Shown here: in pieces, positions 1 to 6,482 of the stretch | How positions within the stretch are numbered: the first letter of the stretch is position 1 | Layout of the letters: each line of letters starts with the position of its first letter | Virus record (IMG/VR): IMGVR_UViG_3300020205_002267 | Span: 1-26,632 of that record | Source of the DNA: a virus | Reading direction: 5' to 3' (one strand) | DNA: 26,632 nt | Position numbers and translations under genes: made by a program | The notes under the pieces: generated by a model | What the model was told of the DNA's origin: nothing | Database searches by the model: none | What the model saw: only the letters and a program-made list of their open reading frames with translations

Positions 1-9
1 GGTTAACGA

Positions 10-435
10 TTAACCCTTAATGGCAATCAAACGTGGTTTAAGTGCTTCAGGTATCATACGTGTTATTTTAACACTTAATATACCGTTTGTCAACTCCACT
101 TCGTCCACTTCCATGTGATCTGCTAGTGTCCATGACTTTTCAAAGTCACGAGCGGCCAGTCCACGATGTAGGTATTCTTTAGAGTCGTCTGCTACTTTCT
201 GTCCACGGATGATCAACTGATCCTGATCAATCTCTACAGTGATTTCCGCTTTGTTAAAACCTGCAACTGCAAGTTCTATCTCAAAGTTACTTTCACTATG
301 TTTAACAAGATTAAATGGAGGATAGTTGTTAGTTTGATTTCGATTTTCGGCATCGCTAAAAATACGATCAAAACCAATTAGTGCTCTACTTAGATGGGCA
401 AGAGCCGCCGTGTCGATAGTTCTTAGTTGTGTCAT
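10..435 (-). CDS. ibpA: Small heat-shock protein, Hsp20/IbpA-like
   Basis: This 141-aa protein is a small ATP-independent chaperone that holds unfolding proteins for refolding by DnaK. The N-terminal part contains IGFDRIF, as in bacterial IbpA (IGFDRLF). An alpha-crystallin domain follows (about residues 38-130), with AVAGF, the L-x-I-x-G-like strand LIIRGQK, the GLAARDFEKSW block, NGILSV, and the C-terminal IPEALKPR tail that resembles the IbpA IPEAKKPR region. Length is normal for the family. The start is well supported by AAGGAG 8 nt upstream of the ATG. It lies downstream of dnaK, separated by a leader with two inverted repeats, and no promoter of its own is obvious, so it is probably co-transcribed with dnaK. 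Phage Hsp20 genes are common in T4-like marine phages, but the close IbpA resemblance suggests acquisition from a proteobacterium. Confidence 0.93.
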   Translation of the reverse strand: MTQLRTIDTAALAHLSRALIGFDRIFSDAENRNQTNNYPPFNLVKHSESNFEIELAVAGFNKAEITVEIDQDQLIIRGQKVADDSKEYLHRGLAARDFEKSWTLADHMEVDEVELTNGILSVKITRMIPEALKPRLIAIKG

Positions 436-437
436 TA

Positions 438-462
438 TATTTTCTCCTTAATTAAGCAAGAA
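438..462 (-). promoter_or_regulatory. Leader repeat with ribosome binding site (hsp20 copy)
   Basis: On the minus strand the hsp20 ATG is preceded by TTCTTGCTTAATTAAGGAG and then an AT-rich spacer. Almost the same block (one extra T) stands before dnaK at 2376-2400. The shared part includes the Shine-Dalgarno AAGGAG and about 13 nt upstream of it. Shared control of translation or a duplicated leader are the likely explanations. Confidence 0.7.
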
Positions 463-467
463 TGACT

Positions 468-512
468 GTGGGGCCTCACCCGAGCACCCCACGTTACTGT
501 TTATTAAACAGT
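468..512 (-). promoter_or_regulatory. Two inverted repeats between dnaK and hsp20
   Basis: The first is GTGGGG/CCCCAC (468-473 with 487-492, 13-nt loop). The second is the near-perfect palindrome ACTGTTTAATAAACAGT (496-512), which includes the dnaK stop codon. Neither is followed by a clear U-run, so they are more likely RNA processing or stability hairpins, or a weak attenuator, than a strong terminator. Confidence 0.5.
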
Positions 513-2375
513 TTCTTTAAACTCAGCATTAACAGTTTCTGGTTCACCTGTTTGTGGCTGAGGTTGTGCTTTGGCTTCCATTAATGGCTGTGCCGCGGCA
601 AACAAGTCACTGACTTTCTGCGTGATAGCTTCTTTGTCTGTGCCCTTGACTGCTTCGTCAACTTCTGTAGCGGCCGCTTCGATAGCAGTTACTTGTTCAG
701 CTGTTAACTTGTCTTTATGTTCTTCTAGATCCTTACGGACTTCGTGAACTTGTGCTTCTGCTCCATTACGTGCAGTCACTAGTTCCACAGTCTTCTTATC
801 TTCTTCGGCATTGGCTTCGGCATCTTGTACCATCTGTTGGATCTCTGCATCGCTTAGTCCACTGTTGGCTTTGATAGTGATCTTATTTTCTTTGCCAGTG
901 TTTTTATCCTTGGCACTTACGTTAAGAATACCGTTTGCGTCGATATCAAGTGTGACTTCAATCTGTGGAGCGCCACGGCGAGCAGGTGCAATACCTTCTA
1001 AGTTAAACTCGCCTAGTAGTTTGTTGTACTGTGCAAGTTCACGTTCACCTTGGCTAACTTTAATAGTTACCGCAGGTTGGTTATCTTCTGCTGTTGAAAA
1101 CACTTGACTGTGCTTGGTTGGGATAGTTGTGTTCTTTTGAATCAACTTGGCGAACACTCCGCCCATTGTTTCAATGCCTAATGATAGAGGTGTTACGTCA
1201 AGCAACAGCACGTCATTACGGTCACCTGCTAGCACAGCACCTTGAATGGCCGCACCCGCCGCAACTGCTTCGTCTGGGTTGACATCTTTACGTGGAGCCT
1301 TACCGAATAGTTTCTCTACTGTTTCCTGTACTTTAGGCATACGTGTCATACCACCAACAAGAATAACTTCGTCGATGTCTGCAATGCTAACACCTGCATC
1401 TTTAATAGCAGTTTGGCATGGGCCAACTGAACGCTGAATCAGTTCTTCAACTAGACTTTCTAGTTTACTGCGGCTGATAGTAATGTTCATGTGTTTTGGG
1501 CCACTTGCATCTGCTGTGATGTATGGCAAGTTAACACTAGTACTGGCACTGCTTGACAGTTCAATCTTGGCTTTTTCAGCGGCTTCTTTTAGACGTTGTA
1601 GAGAAAGGATGTCATTCTTAAGATCAACTCCACTTTCTTTCTTGAACTCATCTACTAAAAAGTCCATGATGCGTTGATCAAAGTCTTCACCACCTAGAAA
1701 TGTATCTCCGTTAGTGCTCAGTACTTCGATTTGTTTATCGCCTTCCACATTTGCAATTTCAATGATTGATACGTCGAATGTACCACCACCAAGATCGTAA
1801 ACAGCAATTTTCCTGTCTCTTTTATCAGCTTTATCAACACCATAAGCAAGAGCTGCCGCAGTAGGCTCGTTAATAATACGAAGTACTTCCAAGCCTGCGA
1901 TTTTTCCAGCGTCTTTAGTAGCCTGTCTTTGGCTGTCGTTAAAGTAAGCCGGTACTGTGATAACTGCTTGAGTAACTGTTGTACCAAGATAATCCTCCGC
2001 TGTCTTTTTCATTTTACGTAGCACTTCTGCAGAAATCTGTGGAGGTGCTAGTTTGTCGCCATTTACTTCAACCCATGCATCACCGTTGTCGGCTTTGACA
2101 ATAGAATAAGGCATCAAGTCGATGTCTTTTTGCACAGCCTGTTCATCAAACTTACGTCCAATTAAACGCTTTGCCGCATAGATTGTATTTTTGGGATTTG
2201 TTACTGCTTGACGCTTTGCGCTTGCGCCTACTAGGATTTCGTTGTTAGCGTATGCAACAATACTAGGTGTAGTACGTGCGCCTTCGCTGTTTTCGATTAC
2301 CTTTGTGACTCCATTTTCAATAATGGATACGCATGAATTTGTTGTACCTAAATCGATACCGATGACTTTGCTCAT
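504..2375 (-). CDS. dnaK: Molecular chaperone DnaK (Hsp70)
   Basis: Complete 623-aa Hsp70. The N-terminal ATPase domain (about 1-385) shows [10 protein letters not shown] at residues 6-15, the [17 protein letters not shown] block, [21 protein letters not shown] and LVGGMTRMP. The interdomain linker DVLLLDV leads into the substrate-binding domain with TPLSLGIET and an intact helical lid. The C-terminus ends in EFKETV instead of the usual EEVKD-type tail. It is a true DnaK rather than HscA by its linker and length (about 620-640 aa is normal). The start is supported by TTAAGGAG upstream. DnaK refolds proteins with host DnaJ and GrpE, neither of which is encoded here. Sequence style is betaproteobacterial. 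Full-length DnaK is uncommon in phages, and pairing with Hsp20 suggests control of folding in late infection. Confidence 0.97.
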   Translation of the reverse strand: MSKVIGIDLGTTNSCVSIIENGVTKVIENSEGARTTPSIVAYANNEILVGASAKRQAVTNPKNTIYAAKRLIGRKFDEQAVQKDIDLMPYSIVKADNGDAWVEVNGDKLAPPQISAEVLRKMKKTAEDYLGTTVTQAVITVPAYFNDSQRQATKDAGKIAGLEVLRIINEPTAAALAYGVDKADKRDRKIAVYDLGGGTFDVSIIEIANVEGDKQIEVLSTNGDTFLGGEDFDQRIMDFLVDEFKKESGVDLKNDILSLQRLKEAAEKAKIELSSSASTSVNLPYITADASGPKHMNITISRSKLESLVEELIQRSVGPCQTAIKDAGVSIADIDEVILVGGMTRMPKVQETVEKLFGKAPRKDVNPDEAVAAGAAIQGAVLAGDRNDVLLLDVTPLSLGIETMGGVFAKLIQKNTTIPTKHSQVFSTAEDNQPAVTIKVSQGERELAQYNKLLGEFNLEGIAPARRGAPQIEVTLDIDANGILNVSAKDKNTGKENKITIKANSGLSDAEIQQMVQDAEANAEEDKKTVELVTARNGAEAQVHEVRKDLEEHKDKLTAEQVTAIEAAATEVDEAVKGTDKEAITQKVSDLFAAAQPLMEAKAQPQPQTGEPETVNAEFKETV

Positions 2376-2400
2376 AATATTCTCCTTAAATTAAGCAAGA
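2376..2400 (-). promoter_or_regulatory. Leader repeat with ribosome binding site (dnaK copy)
   Basis: The minus strand reads TCTTGCTTAATTTAAGGAG followed by AATATT and the dnaK ATG. It differs from the hsp20 leader (438-462) by a single extra T before AAGGAG and by the spacer length. Confidence 0.7.
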
Positions 2401-2408
2401 TTTAGTTT

Positions 2409-2452
2409 GGGCGCCATGCCCGTTTGTAGAACCCTCTACGGCATCCTACAAA
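2409..2452 (-). promoter_or_regulatory. 5'-leader hairpins upstream of dnaK
   Basis: Two inverted repeats follow the late-promoter-like motif at 2455-2462. One is TTTGTAG/CTACAAA (arms at 2446-2452 and 2423-2429). The other is GGGC/GCCC (2409-2421). They would lie at the 5' end of a dnaK transcript started at that motif and may stabilise it. No U-run is present. Confidence 0.5.
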
Positions 2453-2454
2453 TT

Positions 2455-2462
2455 TATTTATC
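2455..2462 (-). promoter_or_regulatory. Late-promoter-like motif GATAAATA (dnaK-hsp20)
   Basis: This matches 7 of 8 positions of the T4 late core TATAAATA. It lies directly after the mazG-like stop codon and about 80 nt upstream of the dnaK ATG. A weak TTGAAA element 17 nt upstream could also make it a sigma70-type promoter. Confidence 0.5.
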
Positions 2463-2747
2463 TCAGTGTGTCTCGAGATTTTCAATATTTGACCATAACT
2501 TTAGCTTCTCAATCTTAGCTACTTGTGCGGCTTCAATATTTGTCCAGCTAACAATATCCATACGTTGTAGGATGTCAATCATTGCTAGCATGTCGCCTAG
2601 TTCTTCTTCTAGGTGTTGTCTGTTAGTTTTAGGTTTTCCGGGTTTAAAATTATCAAGTCCAAAACGGCTAATCTTACTAACAGCTTGAATAACTTCTGCA
2701 CATTCTTCTTGGAGAATGTCCATTACTTCTTTTTCTTGATGATTCAT
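2463..2747 (-). CDS. mazG: MazG-like nucleotide pyrophosphohydrolase
   Basis: This 94-aa protein is a short all-alpha MazG-type NTP pyrophosphatase, a family common in marine T4-like phages, where it is thought to hydrolyse noncanonical NTPs or alarmone-like nucleotides. The metal-binding signature is visible as EECAE near the N-terminus and EELGDMLAMID in the middle (E-E-x-x-E and E-x-x-D). The in-frame ATG giving MNHQEKEV was chosen: the 39 codons upstream of it overlap the bS21 gene in another frame. That ATG lies one nucleotide after the bS21 stop (TAA-T-ATG) with only a weak purine-rich site, so translation is probably coupled to bS21. Confidence 0.85.
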   Translation of the reverse strand: MNHQEKEVMDILQEECAEVIQAVSKISRFGLDNFKPGKPKTNRQHLEEELGDMLAMIDILQRMDIVSWTNIEAAQVAKIEKLKLWSNIENLETH

Positions 2748-2748
2748 A

Positions 2749-2991
2749 TTAATACATTTTCTTAGGAAGTGCTTGTTTAGCCAACTCTTTTTGCCAACGA
2801 TTCTTTGCGGCAGATTTTTTACGTTTGCGCTCAGTAGTTGGTTTTTCATAAAATTCACGAGCACGTAGATCGTTTAGTAATCCACTGTCTTGTACTTTCT
2901 TTTTAAACTTACGCAATGCCCGTTCAATAGGCTCTCCGTCTTTTACAAAAACCGTATTACCTATAAACTTATTGTACTGATTCTCTCTCAT
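2749..2991 (-). CDS. rpsU: Ribosomal protein bS21
   Basis: 80-aa homologue of small-subunit ribosomal protein bS21. The core follows the bacterial protein closely: [14 protein letters not shown], then [15 protein letters not shown], then a basic Lys/Arg-rich tail ending in KKMY. Bacterial bS21 is about 70 aa, and this copy has about 13 extra N-terminal residues. bS21 sits near the anti-Shine-Dalgarno end of 16S rRNA and is the ribosomal protein most often reported in phage genomes, where it may replace the host copy and bias initiation. A good AAAGGA site lies 6 nt upstream of the ATG, inside the end of the preceding gene, which it overlaps by 23 nt. Confidence 0.93.
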   Translation of the reverse strand: MRENQYNKFIGNTVFVKDGEPIERALRKFKKKVQDSGLLNDLRAREFYEKPTTERKRKKSAAKNRWQKELAKQALPKKMY

Positions 2992-3358
2992 TTGAGTCCT
3001 TTTTTATATTTGGAAAATCAAAAAATCTATTTTGATTTAACAAGTCCCATTGCACCTGCATGTGCTCACACTTATAATATGTATTAGGTAGAGTCAAAAG
3101 GTAGCCTAGAAAGTGGCTAACATTAGACCCGCAGTTATCAATGTCTATGATAATAACGTCAGTCATCCTTGCAGTAATCAGTAACCATTTAATATCCGTT
3201 TCATTACTGAACAAATAGATATTGACTGCATCATCGTGTGTAGCTAGGTAATCTTCTAGAGATTTCTTTAGCTCTGTGCTAGGACATACTAACAACATTG
3301 ATTCTGTTTGATCAAATATCAAATCAGGTGGTGTGATTATTTTTATGCTATTCTGCAT
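2969..3358 (-). CDS. Conserved-looking phage protein, unknown function
   Basis: 129-aa protein that I do not recognise with certainty. Alternating hydrophobic strands ([24 protein letters not shown]) suggest an alpha/beta, possibly Rossmann-like fold. It ends in a charged tail ([11 protein letters not shown]). There is no signal peptide or membrane segment. The ATG has no Shine-Dalgarno sequence and overlaps the end of the -1 frame extension of the upstream membrane-protein gene by 11 nt, which fits translational coupling. Its 3' end overlaps bS21 by 23 nt. Confidence 0.7.
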   Translation of the reverse strand: MQNSIKIITPPDLIFDQTESMLLVCPSTELKKSLEDYLATHDDAVNIYLFSNETDIKWLLITARMTDVIIIDIDNCGSNVSHFLGYLLTLPNTYYKCEHMQVQWDLLNQNRFFDFPNIKKDSNERESVQ

Positions 3359-3475
3359 TTAATTTTTTATCTTGGATTCGTTGCCAAAGTGTTCGTTCAC
3401 TTTGCTCGCTATTTTGAACATAGTCTATTCCACTATCTTCTTGACTTGTTGATTGTCTTCCTTGACTATGTAGGT
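3348..3475 (-). other. Start-less -1 frame extension of the 477-aa gene
   Basis: A -1 slip at the A-AAA-AAG site (3476-3482) would replace the last 16 residues of the upstream protein with 42 residues ending in [17 protein letters not shown] and a TAG at 3348-3350, giving a 503-aa product. The frame is blocked by a TAA just before the A-run and contains no ATG, GTG or TTG, so it cannot be a normal separate gene. It fills the otherwise empty gap before the next gene and overlaps that gene by 11 nt, as elsewhere in this block. Confidence 0.55.
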
Positions 3476-3484
3476 CTTTTTTTT
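3418..3484 (-). promoter_or_regulatory. Candidate programmed -1 frameshift signal (A-AAA-AAG plus stem)
   Basis: The zero-frame codons are TCT AAA AAA AAG, containing the dnaX-type heptamer A-AAA-AAG. Four nucleotides later an 8-bp perfect inverted repeat begins (ACATAGTC at 3464-3471 with GACTATGT at 3418-3425), in the position expected for a stimulatory stem. The 3' arm covers the zero-frame stop. An A-run length error or transcriptional slippage would give the same frame change. Confidence 0.55.
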
Positions 3485-4858
3485 AGATTCTTCTACCTGA
3501 GCAAGTATCTGAAGTAGTGCGTCAGTATCTGAAGTCTCTGTATTAACCCATTGGTCGCCGTTAAAGATGTACTCTCTAGATTCTTCAGTTGTCGACAGTT
3601 TTTTAAATTCATCTCCAGCCACTGGATTCTCTGGAAACTCATATCCTTCAAGAAGATTTACTTCTTCGCCGTTGCCGTCTATATATGTTTCGCCTGTGGC
3701 TAGACGCTCTTGTAATGTAGACTCTTTTTCCTTAGCAACTTCAGCTTCTGCGGCTTCAATCATCTTGTTCCATGCGTCGATATCAGCGACTGGCATTGTG
3801 CTGTCTACAGTTTCAACTAGTATTGGATCCGCTTTTGGAAAATCAATTGGATTATCTGTGTTGGTTACGTGGTAACCTGGAAAAGGCCATTCTGCTTTTA
3901 TTTCTGGAAGTAGTTCGCTCTTGGTAATAACTTCTCCATTGGGCAACTCATCCTTGGCGATTTCTTTTATCTGCTCAATTTGTGCATCAGTCAATGGACC
4001 GTCATCTTGCTCGTATGCAGGATCGTTACTAGATTCTGTGACAGTGGTTGACGGGGAGACTATATCAACAACCGGACCTACTGGGCTGTCACCCTCCGCA
4101 TTTTCTTTCCTCCAGCCCCAAGTCATTTGGCTCGCTAACAACATTAGCACAGCAAGTGGGTCGAATACTGCTACAATGACCATGATAACCCATGTCACTG
4201 CTTTTTCTAAAAGATTGGCATCTGGATTATCGCCGTAGATTAGTGCGGCAATATATTTTATAGGCCCAACCTCTGCCTCAACTTTACGGACTTCGGCCGC
4301 GATGGGCGCCCGTTCTTCGTTAAGTGTTGAGATTCTTTTTTGGCTTTCTGCAATGTCTTGAGCGATGCGACTACGTTCTTTCTGCTGGGCTCTTCGAATG
4401 GTAACGGCTTTTTCCGCGCCCTTTTCGTCTTGACTGCGACCCATAACTTGATCCACAGCCTCATCCATCTGTTTGAGTGCTTTGCGATTAGCATCTATGT
4501 TCTCTTTTTCTGTTTTAATTTTTTCATCATATATGGCAATCTTACCTTGAACATCGCCACTGACAATATTTTGATCTAAGTGTGCCTTTGATAGGAATCC
4601 AAAGATACCCATAGAGGTAATAACCATTAATACAACAACGGCTATGCTCATGTAGGCTTTCATTAGCTTTGGTATGCGGGTCCAATATGCTTTTAACCAA
4701 CTTGCGGCCACTAGTTTAGATACTTCTAAAGTAGTACCCATAACGACAATAGGCCAAAATGCGGCCGCAAATATTGACGTTAGTCCTATCACTGAATAAT
4801 AGATTGCTACCGCACTTAATGTTAATCCTGAGAGAGCTAGTAAAATTGAAAATGTCAT
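3425..4858 (-). CDS. Multi-pass membrane protein with coiled coil
   Basis: This 477-aa protein begins with three hydrophobic segments (about residues 3-22, 25-46, 68-90), then a long charged, probably coiled-coil stretch (about 100-195), a fourth hydrophobic region (about 222-246, containing AVFDPLAVLMLLAS), and a long acidic C-terminal half. Near the end the GDEF...YIFNGDQWV pattern resembles short modules seen in phage surface or fibre proteins. The shape suggests an inner-membrane protein acting in membrane remodelling or superinfection control, but no function can be assigned. The ATG has no Shine-Dalgarno site and lies 6 nt after a GATAAATA motif, so a leaderless late transcript is possible. 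The 3' end carries the slippery site described separately. Confidence 0.8.
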   Translation of the reverse strand: MTFSILLALSGLTLSAVAIYYSVIGLTSIFAAAFWPIVVMGTTLEVSKLVAASWLKAYWTRIPKLMKAYMSIAVVVLMVITSMGIFGFLSKAHLDQNIVSGDVQGKIAIYDEKIKTEKENIDANRKALKQMDEAVDQVMGRSQDEKGAEKAVTIRRAQQKERSRIAQDIAESQKRISTLNEERAPIAAEVRKVEAEVGPIKYIAALIYGDNPDANLLEKAVTWVIMVIVAVFDPLAVLMLLASQMTWGWRKENAEGDSPVGPVVDIVSPSTTVTESSNDPAYEQDDGPLTDAQIEQIKEIAKDELPNGEVITKSELLPEIKAEWPFPGYHVTNTDNPIDFPKADPILVETVDSTMPVADIDAWNKMIEAAEAEVAKEKESTLQERLATGETYIDGNGEEVNLLEGYEFPENPVAGDEFKKLSTTEESREYIFNGDQWVNTETSDTDALLQILAQVEESKKKTYIVKEDNQQVKKIVE

Positions 4859-4864
4859 AAGTAG

Positions 4865-4872
4865 TATTTATC
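4865..4872 (-). promoter_or_regulatory. Late-promoter-like motif GATAAATA before membrane protein
   Basis: GATAAATAC lies 6 nt upstream of the ATG at 4858 and overlaps the TAA of the preceding gene. It matches 7 of 8 positions of the T4 late core. With initiation about 6 nt downstream, the mRNA would begin at or next to the ATG. Confidence 0.45.
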
Positions 4873-5308
4873 GCTCACTGAATGTCCAAAACTTACTATC
4901 TATTGTTTTGCAGGCCCATTCAGTGTAGTCCCTTATGGTATTGTCTTTTTCTACTTGTGTAAACAACATGCGACAATATCCGCCTTGTACAGGTTTAGTC
5001 ATTACTACTTTTACACGCCCTGCGGTAGCATTAGACGGGTTAGTCCACTCTGCTACTGCGCCAGTTTCTAAATGGCTTGCCGCAAAAATAACAGTTTTGA
5101 TATGTTGTTTTCGATCTTCACTAGATAATGAGCCACTGGCCTGTTTATATATATTGCCAAGTATAGCAATAAAATTTGCAGGTTCGTTATAGTCAGTTCT
5201 AACGCCAGCAGTTGCACTCAAAGGTATAGTAGTAACAGCATGGGCTGTACTAACGGAAAGTATTAGAGTCAACAACAGTAAACGTGCCATTGTGTTTCTT
5301 ACAAACAT
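4868..5308 (-). CDS. Exported protein, RT0821/17-kDa surface antigen-like
   Basis: 146-aa secreted protein. The start giving MFVRNTMARLL was chosen because GGGAG lies 7 nt upstream. A signal peptide follows (hydrophobic LLLLTLILSVS, cleavage after AHA, about residue 24). The C-terminal half has the pattern W-x-N-P, a GYC block and an EWAC block ending in FWTF, reminiscent of the C-terminal domain of RT0821/Lpp0805-type surface proteins, with two cysteines that could form a periplasmic disulphide. The start overlaps the upstream lipoprotein gene by 59 nt. It belongs to a three-gene block of envelope proteins behind the promoter at 6108-6136. The role is unknown; changing the cell surface is a guess. 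Confidence 0.65.
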   Translation of the reverse strand: MFVRNTMARLLLLTLILSVSTAHAVTTIPLSATAGVRTDYNEPANFIAILGNIYKQASGSLSSEDRKQHIKTVIFAASHLETGAVAEWTNPSNATAGRVKVVMTKPVQGGYCRMLFTQVEKDNTIRDYTEWACKTIDSKFWTFSER

Positions 5309-5579
5309 ACAATTTCTCCCGGACAGTTCGTCCACCTAAATTCATTGTGATATAGCTTTCAGTACAATCTTTGGCGATGCCCATTTTTGCCGGAACATAC
5401 TGTTCTACCGGATCATCTGAGCATTTAACTGTAGTAGTGCTATTAACAGATTCTTTGTTTACAGTCTGCACAGTCTGACTAGTGTAGCAATATTGGTTAC
5501 TGCCTATCCTAGTAGACTGTGGCACACTTGAGCACCCTACTAAAAAGACCACTGCTATTAATGTAATAGCCTTGATCAT
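5250..5579 (-). CDS. Small lipoprotein, unknown function
   Basis: 109-aa predicted lipoprotein. The start ATGATCAAG was chosen because AAGG lies upstream and it falls one nucleotide after the preceding stop (TAA-G-ATG). The signal sequence ends in the lipobox LVGC at about residues 13-16, so the mature protein would begin with a lipidated cysteine followed by SSVPQS. The mature part is about 94 aa with several cysteines and a Thr/Val-rich beta-like sequence. I do not recognise the family. Its 3' end overlaps the next envelope-protein gene by 59 nt, much more than the usual overlap here. Confidence 0.7.
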   Translation of the reverse strand: MIKAITLIAVVFLVGCSSVPQSTRIGSNQYCYTSQTVQTVNKESVNSTTTVKCSDDPVEQYVPAKMGIAKDCTESYITMNLGGRTVREKLYVCKKHNGTFTVVDSNTFR

Positions 5580-5580
5580 C

Positions 5581-6060
5581 TTAGTTACCTTTGGCTTCAG
5601 CAATCAACTGATCAAAGTCATTCTTTTGGATCTTCAAACGTACAAAGGTGTAGTGTTTCCCACTCATTGTAAACTGACCCATATCACGTTGCAAGTGCTT
5701 GCGAATAGCAGTATCTGCAACTTTGTAACTGATCACAGTTTTGGTTGTCTTCTTGTCGTTGATGATAGCAATCTCAGTTTCTGAGTTGACTTTACCGTTA
5801 ATGCGTTTGGCAAAGTTATTCATAGCCACAGCATACATCTGTTCTTCAGCGGCCTGCAAGTAAGCGGATTCGCCTGCGCCACAAGCATACGCATATTCTT
5901 TTTCCCACCAGAACCAACCTTCAGTACCTGCCTGGGCACAGTTTTTGTACCAATCAGGTTGAGCAAACGTTTTGCGTTCCTCAATAGGGGACAACGAAGA
6001 ACATGCAGTCAACGAAACGATGCCTGCTACCAAAAGTGCCTTAGTTAAAATGCCTGTCAT
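5581..6060 (-). CDS. LPP20-like lipoprotein
   Basis: 159-aa predicted outer-membrane lipoprotein. The signal sequence ends in lipobox LTAC (residues 17-20). The mature part has PDWYKNC, a glycine-containing stretch, then an Ala-rich helix (AYLQAAEEQMYAVAMNNFAK) followed by RINGKVNSE. This matches the general layout of LPP20-family lipoproteins (PxW, helix, LAxxI..KVxS). It is the first gene of the envelope block. TGAGG lies 6 nt upstream of the ATG, about 40 nt after the predicted transcription start of a strong sigma70 promoter. Such genes are normally cellular, so transfer from a host is likely. Confidence 0.65.
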   Translation of the reverse strand: MTGILTKALLVAGIVSLTACSSLSPIEERKTFAQPDWYKNCAQAGTEGWFWWEKEYAYACGAGESAYLQAAEEQMYAVAMNNFAKRINGKVNSETEIAIINDKKTTKTVISYKVADTAIRKHLQRDMGQFTMSGKHYTFVRLKIQKNDFDQLIAEAKGN

Positions 6061-6096
6061 ATAAGCCTCATGTGTGTGTTAAAAAATATAGTTTTC

Positions 6097-6110
6097 ACTA
6101 TGTACATAGT
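6097..6110. promoter_or_regulatory. Perfect palindrome at a promoter start, possible operator
   Basis: ACTATGTACATAGT is a perfect 14-bp palindrome that overlaps the -10 element and likely start site of the promoter at 6108-6136. A dimeric repressor or activator site is plausible, but no regulator is identified. Confidence 0.45.
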
Positions 6111-6136
6111 ATAACACCTCCCGAAGGAGGTGTCAA
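6108..6136 (-). promoter_or_regulatory. Sigma70 promoter with UUCG hairpin in its spacer (envelope genes)
   Basis: The minus strand reads TTGACA, 17 nt, TATACT. The spacer is mostly the perfect hairpin ACACCTCC-TTCG-GGAGGTGT (6114-6133), which would also fold in any transcript reading through from the lysis genes. The element could therefore act as both upstream terminator or processing site and downstream promoter. Confidence 0.8.
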
Positions 6137-6156
6137 GTGCTTTTGGCTATTCAAAT

Positions 6157-6480
6157 TTATTTGATAAAGATCAGCGCCATTAAAGTGGCCTGTAGCGCAA
6201 AGCCCAAACCAATAGTAATGATATTGAGCATATCTTTGTTCAAAATGGCTTTGATGAACAGTAATACTAGAGCTGTCCAAACCATAAGAATGATATCCAC
6301 TCCCGGCATTTTGTCAGTTAGCCCTTTCATCACAGCAATCCAAGTTGGGACTGTTGCACAATGCAAAACTAGCACGGCTACCCAACCGATTGCTTCTGCA
6401 CTGATATGGCTAAACTGCTCTGCAAAGAATGTTTTCATTCCTGTTACAAACTTATCAAACTGTACTAAAAACTTTTCCAT
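6157..6480 (-). CDS. Three-TM membrane protein, candidate holin
   Basis: 107-aa protein with three predicted membrane helices: about residues 30-50 (IGWVAVLVLHCATVPTW), 62-80 (IILMVWTALVLLFIKAI) and 85-105 (MLNIITIGLGFALQATLMAL). The ATG giving MEKFLVQF was chosen because GGGA lies about 9 nt upstream; the two codons before it are TTG and ATT. It starts 2 nt after the stop of the SleB-type hydrolase gene. Small size, several TM helices and the position next to the lysin support a holin or lysis accessory role by context only; the sequence carries no diagnostic motif. Confidence 0.6.
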   Translation of the reverse strand: MEKFLVQFDKFVTGMKTFFAEQFSHISAEAIGWVAVLVLHCATVPTWIAVMKGLTDKMPGVDIILMVWTALVLLFIKAILNKDMLNIITIGLGFALQATLMALIFIK

Positions 6481-6482
6481 AA

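Noticed and set aside
811-2000. Several plus-strand and off-frame ORFs across dnaK
   Set aside because: They are shadows of the dnaK reading frame, without ribosome binding sites or protein-like composition.
2570-2610. TTGACA inside the MazG-like gene as a dnaK promoter
   Set aside because: The best -10 (TATTGT) has a 16-nt spacer and matches only 4 of 6 positions; the GATAAATA site nearer dnaK is a better candidate.
2973-3015. A third A-AAA-AAG heptamer near the end of the 129-aa gene (codons ATA AAA AAG)
   Set aside because: The -1 frame stops after three codons at a TGA that overlaps the bS21 ATG. The A-run is better explained as the bS21 ribosome binding site (AAAAAAGGA).
5250-6060. The two lipoproteins as a spanin pair (Rz/Rz1)
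   Set aside because: They are larger than typical outer-membrane spanins, are not nested in a coiled-coil inner-membrane partner gene, and one resembles LPP20.
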